A stretch of 64,000 bases of DNA from Gracilibacillus sp. YIM 98692 (GCF_010993965.1 NZ_WIXM01000003.1:1-64000); one strand, 5' to 3'. Positions 16,980 to 25,718 are shown, counted from the first letter of the stretch. The notes: a model not told the origin generated them from the letters alone. Made by a program: numbers and translations.

Positions 16980-18662
16980 TCATTTTATTTTATTCAACAT
17001 CCATAGACGGACACTTAACTCTAATAAAAAAGAATCATCAGCATCAATTAAGGATAAATGCGTCAGAGACTCTATTTTTCGTAGCCGATGCAATAACGAT
17101 TGACGATGTAAATTTAATTCCCTTGCTGTTTGGCTGACATTTCCTTTGTATTTATTGTACGTCATGAAAGTAAAAATAAGATCGGTCTGTCTCTTTTTAT
17201 CGTATTCTAACAATGGTTTCAATGTATCTTTTATAATCTCATGAATATTCTCTTCTTGAGATATTGCCATTAATAGCCGGTTAATTCTTGTATCACTATA
17301 AAAGGTTCTATTGCCAGGACCATTATGCTGCAGTCCGATTTCTAGAGCCGTCCTTGCTTCTTCATAGCTGTCATAAAAAGGATACGAACTTTCTTTTTGA
17401 AGTGCAATTCCCCAGGAGATATCAATATCAGCAAGTAACTGGCTTAACCGTCGTTCAATCGTATCTAAAAATTGGTTCGCTACATCATGATAGAAACGAT
17501 CCTCTACTTGCAGATAAAGAATGACTTCCCCTTTTTCAAAGGTAGTCATCGTTTTTCGTTCAAAAAGTCTACCTGCGTAAGTAATTTCCTTTTGAATATA
17601 ATAATTCAAGCTTCTTAACGATGAATGATAAGGGTTATCTAAAGTATCATGCTTATCTGATCCTAAATCTTTATCTCTAATATCTCCAACTATGCAAACA
17701 TAAGGAAGATTTAAATCATATCCCAATAATTGAGCTTTAGTTAATAATTGATGATCGACTCTCATTTTATTTTTAGCAAGGTTTAAAACAAAATTATCCT
17801 TAAGCCGTATCTCAGTTAACTCAATGGCATTCTCTTTTACAAAGTATAACGCACATGCCGTCAATGCATGTTCTAACACATTCATCACAAACCAAGTCAG
17901 TTCTTTATTATCTCGCGGCTGAAATACAATATATCCTTGCACTTTATGGTTGTTGAGGATTTTCAGCTGGAAAAAACGATCTTTATAGAATTTGTATTCC
18001 TTCATATGGTAATACAACGGATGCTCTTGAAATTTCATTTCAGATAGTGGTATCGGTTGTAAGTGACTTTCTTGGACTTCAAGACTATAACTTTCTAAAA
18101 TATCTTTGTTAAAAAACTTAAATGCTCTCAATCTCTTTTCAGAATCTGTGATGGCAACAGGAATTTTAATATGTTTATATAAAGTGTGTGCAATATCTTC
18201 TAGTCCTTTATCCTGCAGCACACAATTAATTAATTCTTGTCTGGCATCTTCTACTTTATTACGTTCCTTTTGTTTTACTTCTGTAATTTTATCCATCACA
18301 GATTGCCAAATATCCGTAAAACGAATTTCCCAAGGAACATCAATGATAATTAAATCATTTTCATCAGCCTTTTTCAAAATTCGATCAGGGATATCATAAA
18401 CATATCGTCCTGTGGCAAAACCTAAAACAGATGCTCCTGCTTGAATCACATCTTTAACAAAAGATTCCAATAAGTCTGGATTATCTTCGCATCCTATACC
18501 GGTACTTAAAACAAATTCATTCTTTCTGACAAAGTTTTCAACAGGAAGCTCCATAACCGAAACCCATTCAATCGTTTTTTGCTCTAGTAAATGCTTTCCT
18601 GCCTTCACTTCACAAGCTTTCATCACCGGCAATTGCATAATAGTACTTACCATCAAACCCAT
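16980..18662 (-). CDS. PucR/CdaR-type transcriptional regulator
   Basis: The 560-residue protein has an N-terminal PucR domain (TIMQLPVMKACEVKAGKHLL at the start, about residues 1-125), a central region, and a C-terminal PucR-type helix-turn-helix (YNKYKGNVSQTARELNLHRQ, continuing SLLHRLRKIE, near 510-540). Relatives activate or repress catabolism of purines, sugar acids, proline or GABA, usually from beside their targets. Here the target is probably the adjacent DoeA-like operon, which runs in the same direction downstream. The ATG at 18662 follows TGAGGTGA. A long inverted repeat upstream may be its own operator. Confidence 0.85.
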   Translation of the reverse strand: MGLMVSTIMQLPVMKACEVKAGKHLLEQKTIEWVSVMELPVENFVRKNEFVLSTGIGCEDNPDLLESFVKDVIQAGASVLGFATGRYVYDIPDRILKKADENDLIIIDVPWEIRFTDIWQSVMDKITEVKQKERNKVEDARQELINCVLQDKGLEDIAHTLYKHIKIPVAITDSEKRLRAFKFFNKDILESYSLEVQESHLQPIPLSEMKFQEHPLYYHMKEYKFYKDRFFQLKILNNHKVQGYIVFQPRDNKELTWFVMNVLEHALTACALYFVKENAIELTEIRLKDNFVLNLAKNKMRVDHQLLTKAQLLGYDLNLPYVCIVGDIRDKDLGSDKHDTLDNPYHSSLRSLNYYIQKEITYAGRLFERKTMTTFEKGEVILYLQVEDRFYHDVANQFLDTIERRLSQLLADIDISWGIALQKESSYPFYDSYEEARTALEIGLQHNGPGNRTFYSDTRINRLLMAISQEENIHEIIKDTLKPLLEYDKKRQTDLIFTFMTYNKYKGNVSQTARELNLHRQSLLHRLRKIESLTHLSLIDADDSFLLELSVRLWMLNKIK

Positions 18663-18736
18663 ACCACTCACCTCATTTTGCTACAAAAGTTCATGATCAT
18701 ATAAACATAAGGGGCTTTACATAACGCAGCATTTTT

Positions 18737-18779
18737 TTATACTATCAGAAAGTATAAATTATTATGGATGATAGTATAA
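18737..18779. promoter_or_regulatory. Long-spaced inverted repeat upstream of the PucR-type gene
   Basis: TTATACTATC (18737-18746) and GATAGTATAA (18770-18779) are perfect 10-bp inverted repeats separated by 23 bp, about 75 bp upstream of the regulator start codon. Autoregulation is a guess. I see no good TTGACA/TATAAT pair here. Confidence 0.4.
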
Positions 18780-18991
18780 GTAAAACTAAGGCTTTCGCCA
18801 TTAACACTTGTCGATAAGCCAAGTTTTTCTGTATGAAAAAAGCGATTAAAAGGAGAATTTCGTGATAATCGAGTTTGCAACATTTAAAGGATTTCTGTCG
18901 TTATGAGTTTTCAATTAAAAGAGGGAATAAAGAAGCAAATAATTTTCCAGTTATATCATTTTTACGCTTAAACACAGTACAATATGCCTTT

Positions 18992-19385
18992 TCATTCGTT
19001 ATGCAGCTCAGCTTTTAAAGTCTGGTAAATATCCTTCTTCACTTGTAAAAAGTCAGATGTTAACAACAAAGATTCTTCACGCGGCCGCTTAAAAGGAATC
19101 GTGAATTCATTGACAACATGAGCAGGATATAACTAATAGAATCTTTTCTGCCCTCTGTCTAATAAAACTTTCCCTTTTTTTGGTTGATACAAACCTCTAA
19201 TTTAGATGAAAAATGGTACTTTATCCACTGCCTAATGGATCTAGAAGGGAAACAAATTTACCTTCCTGTATACCTACTGTTATCACAAAAGGAACTGTGG
19301 GTGAGCTGGGGCAATTATCAGCACCATATCACGTTCACTGTTCAACTGACGTTAATAGGGGTTGTATTTTCCATGTAATGAAAAA
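18992..19385 (-). pseudogene. Decayed gene remnant, family not recognised
   Basis: On the minus strand three reading frames give protein-like pieces in consistent order: PTVPFVITVGIQEGKFVSLL (near 19300), then YQPKKGKVLLDRGQKRFY (near 19160), then YPAHVVNEFTIPFKRPRE and more up to a TGA at 18992. Stops and frameshifts separate them and there is no start or ribosome site. I do not know the family. Short plus-strand frames here (19184-19428) lack ribosome sites. The remaining 18672-18991 holds only the inverted repeat. Confidence 0.35.
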
Positions 19386-19450
19386 CTTGACTATCGGCCA
19401 AGCCTTATGGCGCAGTGCGGTAGCCTAGTTGCACTTATCTATATTCTTAC
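19380..19450 (-). repeat. R2 repeat, decayed copy
   Basis: This stretch keeps the order of the R2 element (aaaacttg, gccaagcctt, ggcgcagtgcgg, agttgcacttatctat) but the hairpin has diverged from the CTCGGC/GCCGAG form in the other three copies. It lies just downstream of the WrbA gene on the minus strand. Confidence 0.45.
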
Positions 19451-19459
19451 CTATACGGT

Positions 19460-19492
19460 AAAAAAAGGACCTTCCGATTGAAGATCCTTTTT
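19460..19492 (-). terminator. Terminator of the WrbA gene
   Basis: AAAAAGGATCTTC and an imperfect GGAAGGTCCTTTTTT arm form a hairpin ending in T residues, a few bases after the WrbA stop codon. Confidence 0.75.
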
Positions 19493-19497
19493 GGCGT

Positions 19498-20094
19498 TTA
19501 ACCATGTATTTTGTTGGCTATTTCTACGACACGCTTGGCTTGATGTTTAACTGACCCTTCAACATCTTCTACCATATTGCCTTCTTGATTTTGCGTAACA
19601 CTTGTGCCATAAGGGTTTCCACCAGAAGTAAAGATAGCATCATCTGTATATCCAGGTGCTACTACAATTGCCCCCCAGTGCATCATCGAGGTATATAAGC
19701 TTAAAATGGTTTGCTCTTGACCACCATTCGCATTTGTGGCAGATGACATGGCAGTTACTACTTTATTTACTGTCTTACCACTCATCCAAAGCCCGCCTTG
19801 TGAATCAATATATTGCTTCATTTGAGATGGTACATTTCCAAAACGAGTCGGTATACTAAAAATAATCGCATTAGCCCATTCAATATCATCAGATGTTGCT
19901 TCTGGAATGTGTTTCGTATCCTCTAAATGCTTTTCCCATGCTTGATTTGAAGCAACTGCTTCTTTAGGTGCTGTTTCCGCTGCTCTGACTAATCTCACCT
20001 CTGCTCCAGCATCTTTTGCAGCATCTGCTGCCCAATTAGCTAGTTGATAATTCGTTCCCGTTGAACTATAGTAAATAACCGCTACATTGACCAT
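19498..20094 (-). CDS. wrbA: WrbA-type NAD(P)H:quinone oxidoreductase (flavodoxin fold)
   Basis: The 198-residue protein has the flavodoxin start (AVIYYSSTGTNYQLANWAA, the FMN phosphate loop), FSIPTRFGNVPSQMKQYIDS and PGYTDDAIFTSGGNPYGTS, all typical of WrbA. It carries out two-electron reduction of quinones with NAD(P)H in the cytoplasm, protecting against redox stress. It is monocistronic, with AAAAAGGAGT before the ATG and its own terminator. Confidence 0.85.
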   Translation of the reverse strand: MVNVAVIYYSSTGTNYQLANWAADAAKDAGAEVRLVRAAETAPKEAVASNQAWEKHLEDTKHIPEATSDDIEWANAIIFSIPTRFGNVPSQMKQYIDSQGGLWMSGKTVNKVVTAMSSATNANGGQEQTILSLYTSMMHWGAIVVAPGYTDDAIFTSGGNPYGTSVTQNQEGNMVEDVEGSVKHQAKRVVEIANKIHG

Positions 20095-20191
20095 GATTCA
20101 GACTCCTTTTTCAGCAATTTTGTTACATCTCTAATCATTGCCCTTTTTTGGTTATTTTTATACGTCAACAGGAACTTAACCAATCAACATA

Positions 20192-21166
20192 TTAGGATGA
20201 AACGTCGATATACGTATTATAGCGAATCAAGTTTCCATCTTGGTAATAGTCAAACTCAATATCTGCTTTATCCCCTTCTAGTATTAGTTGTCCATCTGGT
20301 GCCATTAATGACATGGTTATCACCGATTGATAATTCGCTTCTCTTATTTTAGTGATAAGATCGTTTATTGTTTCTTTATCCTTCGATTCTTCTAATACTT
20401 CACCATCAATCACTATTTTCCATCCTTGATAATCCTGATCCGGTATGAATATATCAGAAGGGGTTGATGCTTGGAAAATTGGTAACGAACCTCCTTCATT
20501 TTGACATTCCGTCCATTGAAATTGTAAGGATTGATCCTCTGTTAAATAATATTCCATATGATCACAAGAAACTTGTCGCACATTTTCTGCAGTGCCATAG
20601 TTATCTTGGCGTGCGTCTACATAAATCTGATAAGCCCCCTCCCCATTATATTGGATATTATAAAAAATGGGATCTCCTTCCGTTGTATATCGTACTACTC
20701 TTAATTGTGTTTCTTCTTCCTTCTCTACCTTTTGCATAAATGATTCAAAGAAGATAGTATTTTGAATGCCACCATGCTCATCGATAACATCAAAATCTTC
20801 ATCAAGTTTGCGAGAAATGTCTTGAGCACTGCTTTGACCAGGATAAGATTCTGCCACTGCTCCATGCTTTACTGAAATCCTTTCTTTTTTAGTAAGCGAT
20901 TTTCGCAAATTGTCATCTATTTCATCCAAGCTAAAATACACGGCATTGCCTGCTTTTTGATTCATTTCTTCTGGTTCTAAATCTGAAAAACTCTCCTTCA
21001 ACCGATTTTCAGTTATTAAAACTCGATTCTCATCGATTTCCTCCACAAATCCAACCATATAGTTTGCTGATGGGTCATCATTACTAGCTCCACTATGTTT
21101 TTCATTATTCCCTGTACCACATGCTACAAGTAAAAATAACATGAACAGACTTACATAATATTTCAC
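20192..21166 (-). CDS. Lipoprotein with DUF3221-like and DUF4362-like domains
   Basis: The 324-residue protein has a lipobox (LLVACG) and a short polar linker. A DUF3221-like domain follows (YMVGFVEEIDENRVLITE, about 37-110), then a DUF4362-like domain (HGGIQN, VVRYTTEGDPIFYNI and DARQDNYG, about 135-225). A C-terminal part of about 90 residues is unassigned. Both domains occur singly in small Bacillus lipoproteins of unknown role; their fusion is unusual to me. The start is GTG behind AAGGGG. It is on the outer membrane face and seems to be transcribed alone. Confidence 0.65.
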   Translation of the reverse strand: MKYYVSLFMLFLLVACGTGNNEKHSGASNDDPSANYMVGFVEEIDENRVLITENRLKESFSDLEPEEMNQKAGNAVYFSLDEIDDNLRKSLTKKERISVKHGAVAESYPGQSSAQDISRKLDEDFDVIDEHGGIQNTIFFESFMQKVEKEEETQLRVVRYTTEGDPIFYNIQYNGEGAYQIYVDARQDNYGTAENVRQVSCDHMEYYLTEDQSLQFQWTECQNEGGSLPIFQASTPSDIFIPDQDYQGWKIVIDGEVLEESKDKETINDLITKIREANYQSVITMSLMAPDGQLILEGDKADIEFDYYQDGNLIRYNTYIDVSS

Positions 21167-21231
21167 TTTAATCCAACCCCTTATTTGTTATTTTGATTTA
21201 TTTGTCGCTCCATCATGAAAAAAGTTACCAA

Positions 21232-21355
21232 TAAAGAAAACTCGGCGAGTGCCGAGCCTTTAGGCGACAGCAGAGCCGTAGTTGCACTTATACTTCGCAC
21301 CTTAAAATTTTTGCTACGTCGAGTAACTTCCCTGCTAAAATTTTATACTTTCCTA
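21232..21355 (-). repeat. R2 repeat with terminator-like hairpin
   Basis: On the minus strand this roughly 120-nt element runs from AGGAAAGTATAAAATTTTAG through CAACTACGGCTCTGCTGTCG to the perfect hairpin CTCGGC-ACTC-GCCGAG (21241-21256) followed by TTTTCTTT. The shape is that of a small RNA or 3' end with an intrinsic terminator. Clear relatives lie at 32911-33031 and 53331-53400. It sits downstream of arsC. Confidence 0.65.
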
Positions 21356-21363
21356 AGAGTATA

Positions 21364-21402
21364 AAAAACAGAAGACAGCTACTTTCAAAAGTAACTGTCT
21401 TC
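21364..21402 (-). terminator. Terminator of the ars operon
   Basis: GAAGACAG and CTGTCTTC, with inner ACTT/AAGT pairing, form a hairpin just after the arsC stop codon, followed by a T-rich stretch on the minus strand. Confidence 0.75.
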
Positions 21403-21409
21403 CTAGTTA

Positions 21410-21829
21410 TTACTCTCCTGTTTGTGCAAAATGTTTAATTCTCTCTCCGATTTTATCACGCACACGCTGGAACACACTCCATTTTTCTTCGTCTGTTCCT
21501 TCTGCTTTTGCAGGATCATCAAATCCCCAATGTTCATTTCGAACGGTTGGCGGTATTACTGGACATTTATCTCTAGCATCACCGCACAATGTAACGACCA
21601 TATCGGCGTTATTTAAAATCTCTGTGTCAATTTTATCTGATGTTTGATTAGAGATATCAATATCTATTTCATTCATGGCTTTGACTGCATTTTGGTTTAA
21701 ACCATGCGTTTCTATTCCAGCACTGTAAACATTCCAATCTTCACCTAGATGATGTTTTGCCCACCCTTCAGCCATTTGACTTCGGCAAGAGTTTCCGGTG
21801 CATAAAAAGTAGATAGTTTTTTTCGTCAT
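21410..21829 (-). CDS. arsC: Thioredoxin-coupled arsenate reductase
   Basis: The 139-residue enzyme reduces arsenate to arsenite. It has the P-loop CTGNSCRS with nucleophile Cys10 and the redox pair in [10 protein letters not shown] (Cys82 and Cys89), as in B. subtilis and S. aureus ArsC of the low-molecular-weight phosphatase fold. It is the last gene of arsR-arsB-arsC, 15 bp after the efflux gene, with AAAGGAGAG as ribosome site. Confidence 0.93.
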   Translation of the reverse strand: MTKKTIYFLCTGNSCRSQMAEGWAKHHLGEDWNVYSAGIETHGLNQNAVKAMNEIDIDISNQTSDKIDTEILNNADMVVTLCGDARDKCPVIPPTVRNEHWGFDDPAKAEGTDEEKWSVFQRVRDKIGERIKHFAQTGE

Positions 21830-21844
21830 TTTTTGTTCTCTCCT

Positions 21845-23146
21845 TTAATAATAAAGTAACAAGCTGATAAACAAGCCGACAAGTGTGATAAATAAAATAG
21901 GAATGGTGAGAATAATACCTGTTTTAAAATATGTTCCCCATGAAATTTTAACTCCTTTTTGTGCTAAGACATGGAGCCACAACAAGGTAGCCAATGAACC
22001 AATTGGTGTGATTTTCGGACCTAAGTCAGACCCGATCACATTAGCATAAATCAATGCTTCTCTTACCACTCCTGATGTATTTGTTTCGGCAATGGCTAAT
22101 GCATCTATCATCACAGTTGGCATGTTATTCATAATGGAAGATAAAATGGCGGCAATAAAGCCCATAAATATTGTTGCTGCAAATAAACCTTGATCTGCAC
22201 TCCATTGAATCAATTGAGCTAATACTGTCGTTAATCCTGCGTTTTTTAAACCATAAACAACTACGTACATCCCAATAGAGAAGAAGACAATCTCCCAAGG
22301 AGCTCCTTTCACAACAGATGTCGTGTTAACCACTGCACTATTTCTAGCCATGATTAAGAAAAAGATCGCAACAATACCTGCGATAATGGAAACAGGAACA
22401 GCTATAAATTCACTAGCAAAATATCCTATTAATAAAATAGCCAGTACATACCATGATAAATGAAACATTTTAAGATCTTTTATCGCTTCAGCTGGATTTT
22501 TCAACTGGGATAAATCATAAGTTTTCGGGATATTTTTTCTAAAGTACAAATAAAGCACAATGATAGTAGCTATGATAGAAAATAAGTTTGGAATAATCAT
22601 TCTAGAAGCATACTCTACAAAGCCAATTTCAAAAAAGTCAGCAGATACAATGTTCACTAAGTTACTCACAACAAAAGGTAATGAAGTCGTGTCCGCAATA
22701 AACCCGCTAGCCATAATAAACGGGAACACCATTTTCTCTTCAAAACGGAGATTTCTTACCATTGCTAAAACGATGGGCGTTAGAATGAGAGCTGCTCCAT
22801 CATTAGCGAAAAAGGCAGCAACTAGTGCTCCAAGTAAACTGATATACACAAACATTTTAATCCCATTGCCTTTGGCTATTCTTGCCATATGTAATGCGGC
22901 CCATTCAAAAAATCCAATTTCATCTAAAATTAAAGAAATTAGAATAATCGCAACAAATGCTAAGGTAGCATTCCAAACAATTCCGGTAACTTCCCATACA
23001 TCACTAAAGCCTACTACACCTACAAGAAGAGCTATGACAGCTCCACCACAAGCTGACCAGCCAATAGATAGGTCTTTTGGCTGCCAGATAACCAATATTA
23101 ACGTAACTAAAAAAATGAGTACTGCTAAAATCGATTCAAGCAACAT
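21845..23146 (-). CDS. arsB: Arsenite efflux transporter ArsB
   Basis: The 433-residue protein has about 11-12 transmembrane helices and the ArsB pattern: [47 protein letters not shown] and [19 protein letters not shown]. It exports As(III) and Sb(III), driven by the membrane potential. It follows arsR by 15 bp and precedes arsC, forming one operon. Confidence 0.92.
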   Translation of the reverse strand: MLLESILAVLIFLVTLILVIWQPKDLSIGWSACGGAVIALLVGVVGFSDVWEVTGIVWNATLAFVAIILISLILDEIGFFEWAALHMARIAKGNGIKMFVYISLLGALVAAFFANDGAALILTPIVLAMVRNLRFEEKMVFPFIMASGFIADTTSLPFVVSNLVNIVSADFFEIGFVEYASRMIIPNLFSIIATIIVLYLYFRKNIPKTYDLSQLKNPAEAIKDLKMFHLSWYVLAILLIGYFASEFIAVPVSIIAGIVAIFFLIMARNSAVVNTTSVVKGAPWEIVFFSIGMYVVVYGLKNAGLTTVLAQLIQWSADQGLFAATIFMGFIAAILSSIMNNMPTVMIDALAIAETNTSGVVREALIYANVIGSDLGPKITPIGSLATLLWLHVLAQKGVKISWGTYFKTGIILTIPILFITLVGLFISLLLYY

Positions 23147-23161
23147 AATTCCCCCCGCAAT

Positions 23162-23509
23162 TTAACAACACGTGATTCTTGTTCCTTTTTTCTCTAGTTC
23201 TTTTAATTTTTCTTCTTGACTAGGTAAATTTTCTAAGATAGAAGTAACGAACGGATACCATTCACTATCGTTATTTAATGAATAAAAAATCCATTGACTC
23301 CGGCGTTCTTCTCGAATCAGTCCTGCGTCTCGTAATTTACGAAGATGTTGGCTGATAGATGGTTGACTCATTTGAAAGATCTCCACAAATTCGCATACAC
23401 AACATGTCTGATTTTCCAACAACTTTACCATCGTTAACCTAGTTTTATCACCAAGCAGTTTTAATATGACAGCCGCTTTTTGCATATCAGGAACAGTCTG
23501 TACAGACAT
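23162..23509 (-). CDS. arsR: ArsR-family arsenic-responsive repressor
   Basis: The 115-residue winged-helix repressor carries the metalloid motif CCVCEFVE in the alpha-3 region and the DNA-recognition helix SQPSISQHLRKLRDAGLI; two further Cys close the C-terminus. As(III) binding releases it from the operator. ATG at 23509 follows GAGGGGGATATTTT; the upstream extension to 23551 would run through the operator and lacks a ribosome site. Confidence 0.92.
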   Translation of the reverse strand: MSVQTVPDMQKAAVILKLLGDKTRLTMVKLLENQTCCVCEFVEIFQMSQPSISQHLRKLRDAGLIREERRSQWIFYSLNNDSEWYPFVTSILENLPSQEEKLKELEKKGTRITCC

Positions 23510-23541
23510 AAAATATCCCCCTCTCAATATCCATGTATAAC

Positions 23542-23563
23542 TATATAACAATTTACTTATATA
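23542..23563. promoter_or_regulatory. Probable ArsR operator
   Basis: TATATAA-N8-TTATATA is a perfect inverted repeat 33 bp upstream of the arsR start codon, in the promoter region. AT-rich dyads of this type are usual ArsR-family operators. Confidence 0.55.
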
Positions 23564-23571
23564 ATCAACAA

Positions 23572-23603
23572 AAAAACACTAGCTTTGCTTAGCTAGTGTT
23601 TTT
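23572..23603 (-). terminator. Terminator of the zinc-binding lipoprotein gene
   Basis: AAAAACACTAGCT and AGCTAGTGTTTTT pair around a 6-nt loop directly after the stop codon; T residues follow on the minus strand. It separates this gene from the ars promoter. Confidence 0.8.
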
Positions 23604-23607
23604 AAGA

Positions 23608-24723
23608 TTAATAATCTAATGCTTCTACTAATACGTCTAGGTTTCGTTCCATTAAACTAAAGTAGTCTTCTTCATTATCGATATCTTCTTCGGTTAATAC
23701 GGATAGGTTATGCAATTCTAATGATTCCACATTCGTCTCTTGTTGGATTACTTGCGCTACTTTTGGCTCCACATTTTGCTCAAATAGTAGATATTGGATA
23801 CCATGTTCTTTCACATGACCTAACAATCTCTCTAATTGTTTTTGAGATGGTTCATCTGATGGGGATAAACCGGAAATAGCTAGCTGCTGTATACCATAGC
23901 TTTGCTCCCAGTAGCCATAAGCCGCATGTGTTACCAAAATCTCGTGATTCGGAGCTTGTTCTAACTGTTCATGGAAAGCATCATCTAAAGCAATGAATCT
24001 TTCTTCTAATTCATGAAAATTAGATTCAAAGAATTCTTCCTGTTCAGGATATTGTTCAATCAATGCATCTTTTATATTTTCTGCTAAGGTAATCGCACGA
24101 ATTGGATCTAACCATAAGTGTGGGTCTACATCGCCATGTTGATGACCATCATGATCTGCATCCTCTTCATGTGACTCTGTTGATTCATCTTCATGATCAT
24201 CATGCTCGTGTTCGCTACCCTCATGTTCGTGTTCATCATGAGCTTCTTCTTCATGCGCGTGATCCTCTTCATGTTCATGAGGATCTTCGTCATGAGAGTG
24301 ACTCTCTTCTTCAGAATCGACGTGATCATGCACATGCTCCTCTAACGATACTCCTTCAGACGCTTCTATCATCAATACCTCTTCGTTTTCCAGAGCTGAT
24401 TGAATATCTTCTGCGTATGCTTCCATGTTCGCTCCATTGTATAAAAATATATCTGCTGAAGCGATGTCTACCATTAATTTAGACGTTGGCTCAAAGTTAT
24501 GCGGATCTGCACCAGCAGGAAGAATCGTAGTTACATCGACATAGTCCTGTCCAATTTCCTCTGCAAAAAACGCTAACGGATATAATGTAGCATAAACTTC
24601 GATTATTTCTTTCTCATCTTCTATCTCTTCTTGTTCTGATTGTGAGACAGATTCATTACTACAAGCTGCAAGTATAAAAGCCAAAATAACCATTAACGTC
24701 CCAAATTGCCATATTCGTTTCAT
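23608..24723 (-). CDS. ZnuA/AdcA-like zinc-binding lipoprotein of an ABC importer
   Basis: The 371-residue cluster A-I solute-binding protein has a lipobox (LAACS), the TLYPLAFFAEEIG start of the family, ADPHNFEPT with a first His ligand, a very long His/Asp/Glu-rich loop (about 125-200), HLWLDP, and the C-terminal EQNVEPKVAQ region. It should capture Zn(II) for uptake. No permease or ATPase gene lies nearby, so it must share one encoded elsewhere. ATG at 24723 follows AGGGGGAAATGGG; the frame extending to 24786 runs into a Zur box. Three Zur boxes lie upstream. Confidence 0.88.
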   Translation of the reverse strand: MKRIWQFGTLMVILAFILAACSNESVSQSEQEEIEDEKEIIEVYATLYPLAFFAEEIGQDYVDVTTILPAGADPHNFEPTSKLMVDIASADIFLYNGANMEAYAEDIQSALENEEVLMIEASEGVSLEEHVHDHVDSEEESHSHDEDPHEHEEDHAHEEEAHDEHEHEGSEHEHDDHEDESTESHEEDADHDGHQHGDVDPHLWLDPIRAITLAENIKDALIEQYPEQEEFFESNFHELEERFIALDDAFHEQLEQAPNHEILVTHAAYGYWEQSYGIQQLAISGLSPSDEPSQKQLERLLGHVKEHGIQYLLFEQNVEPKVAQVIQQETNVESLELHNLSVLTEEDIDNEEDYFSLMERNLDVLVEALDY

Positions 24724-24758
24724 CCCATTTCCCCCTATTTCATATATGTATATCTTTA

Positions 24759-24862
24759 AAACGTAATTATTACGTTTCGAAAACAAAAAGGTAAAGCGTA
24801 ATAACTACGATTTATAGTATAGCCTATGATTGTTCTGATGTAAATAGTAATTGTTACGATTT
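24759..24862. promoter_or_regulatory. Three Zur boxes between divergent zinc genes
   Basis: AAACGTAATTATTACGTTT at 24759-24777 is a perfect palindrome. Near-matches to the Bacillus Zur consensus follow at 24793-24813 (AAAGCGTAAT, then ACTACGATTT) and 24842-24862 (AAATAGTAAT, then GTTACGATTT). The first lies 36 bp before the ZnuA-like start; the third lies 26 bp before the promoter of the divergent lipoprotein. Repression of both genes by Zn-loaded Zur is the straightforward inference. Confidence 0.8.
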
Positions 24863-24887
24863 ATTTGTTTTTTTCACGATTTGTTCA

Positions 24888-24916
24888 TTGCATTTCTACT
24901 ATTATAGGATTATAGT
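24888..24916 (+). promoter_or_regulatory. Promoter of the His-rich lipoprotein gene
   Basis: TTGCAT and TATAGT are separated by 17 bp, 37 bp upstream of the start codon. The -35 box is weak, the -10 box good. The nearest Zur box ends 25 bp upstream. Confidence 0.45.
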
Positions 24917-24953
24917 ATGAAAGGAATCATAAATATTGGGAGGTCACCACATA

Positions 24954-25718
24954 ATGAAAATACATAGAATTTTGATTGTTTTTCTTCTTTTTTTAACAGC
25001 TTGTGGCAATAATGCACAACAACAAGATGAGCAAGAAGAATTAAAAGAGTTAACAGTAAACTTCCATGTTCCTGAAACGGCAGAAGCTGGTGAAAATGTC
25101 ACTCTAGAAGCTAAAGTCACCTATGGAGAAGAACCCGTAACAGATGCTGAATATGTACAGTTTGAATATTGGCATGAAGATGATGAAGAGCACTCGACAA
25201 CGGTAGAAGCACAGCATCAAGAAGGTGGTAACTACACTGCAGATATATCTTTTTCCAATAGCGGTACCTATGAAATATATGCACACACACAAGCAAGACA
25301 ACTGCATACCATGCCAAAAAAATCGATTGTTATAGAAGGTGACGAAGAGAAATCAACAGATGAAGCACAACATTCTGACGAACATACCGAAGAGGAAGAT
25401 CATCATCACCATCATGATCAAAGTTTATCGATCGATTTGGAACAAGCAAATGGATTTGTAAAAAGTGAAACAGCGAAATTTACCATCCATCTACAAATGG
25501 ATCACGAACCATTAACGGATGCCAATGTTAGACTGGAACTGTTCACCGATGAAAGTGAAAAGCATATCTGGATTGATGCAGAAGAATTGGAGGATGGCAC
25601 TTATGTTGGTTCACATGAATTTCAACAAGTAGCCACCTACACCTCAGTGATACATGTTACAAGCGATAATGGTTTACATGAGCATAAAGAATACGATATT
25701 CAGGTTAAAAATGAATAG
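24954..25718 (+). CDS. Lipoprotein with two YtkA-like domains joined by a His-rich linker
   Basis: The 254-residue protein has a lipobox (FLTACG), a first YtkA-like immunoglobulin-type domain (about 25-120), a linker with EEEDHHHHHHD, and a second related domain (about 150-250). Both domains contain a conserved DGTY/GGNYTA-type strand and a closing Y-I-V-strand. YtkA-like proteins are extracytoplasmic and poorly understood. Sharing Zur boxes with the zinc-binding protein and having its own His cluster suggest a zinc-handling or zinc-transfer role, which is inference. The ATG follows GGGAGG. Confidence 0.65.
   Translation: MKIHRILIVFLLFLTACGNNAQQQDEQEELKELTVNFHVPETAEAGENVTLEAKVTYGEEPVTDAEYVQFEYWHEDDEEHSTTVEAQHQEGGNYTADISFSNSGTYEIYAHTQARQLHTMPKKSIVIEGDEEKSTDEAQHSDEHTEEEDHHHHHDQSLSIDLEQANGFVKSETAKFTIHLQMDHEPLTDANVRLELFTDESEKHIWIDAEELEDGTYVGSHEFQQVATYTSVIHVTSDNGLHEHKEYDIQVKNE

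Noticed and set aside
19184-19428. Two overlapping plus-strand frames of 64 and 71 residues
   Set aside because: Neither has a ribosome site, and the minus strand carries a better, though decayed, coding signal.
22560-23165. 201-residue plus-strand frame opposite arsB
   Set aside because: It is the shadow of arsB; it has no ribosome site and odd composition, and arsB is an unmistakable gene.
24102-24482. 126-residue plus-strand frame opposite the zinc-binding protein
   Set aside because: It is the antisense of the His-rich loop, giving a meaningless His/Leu-rich product.
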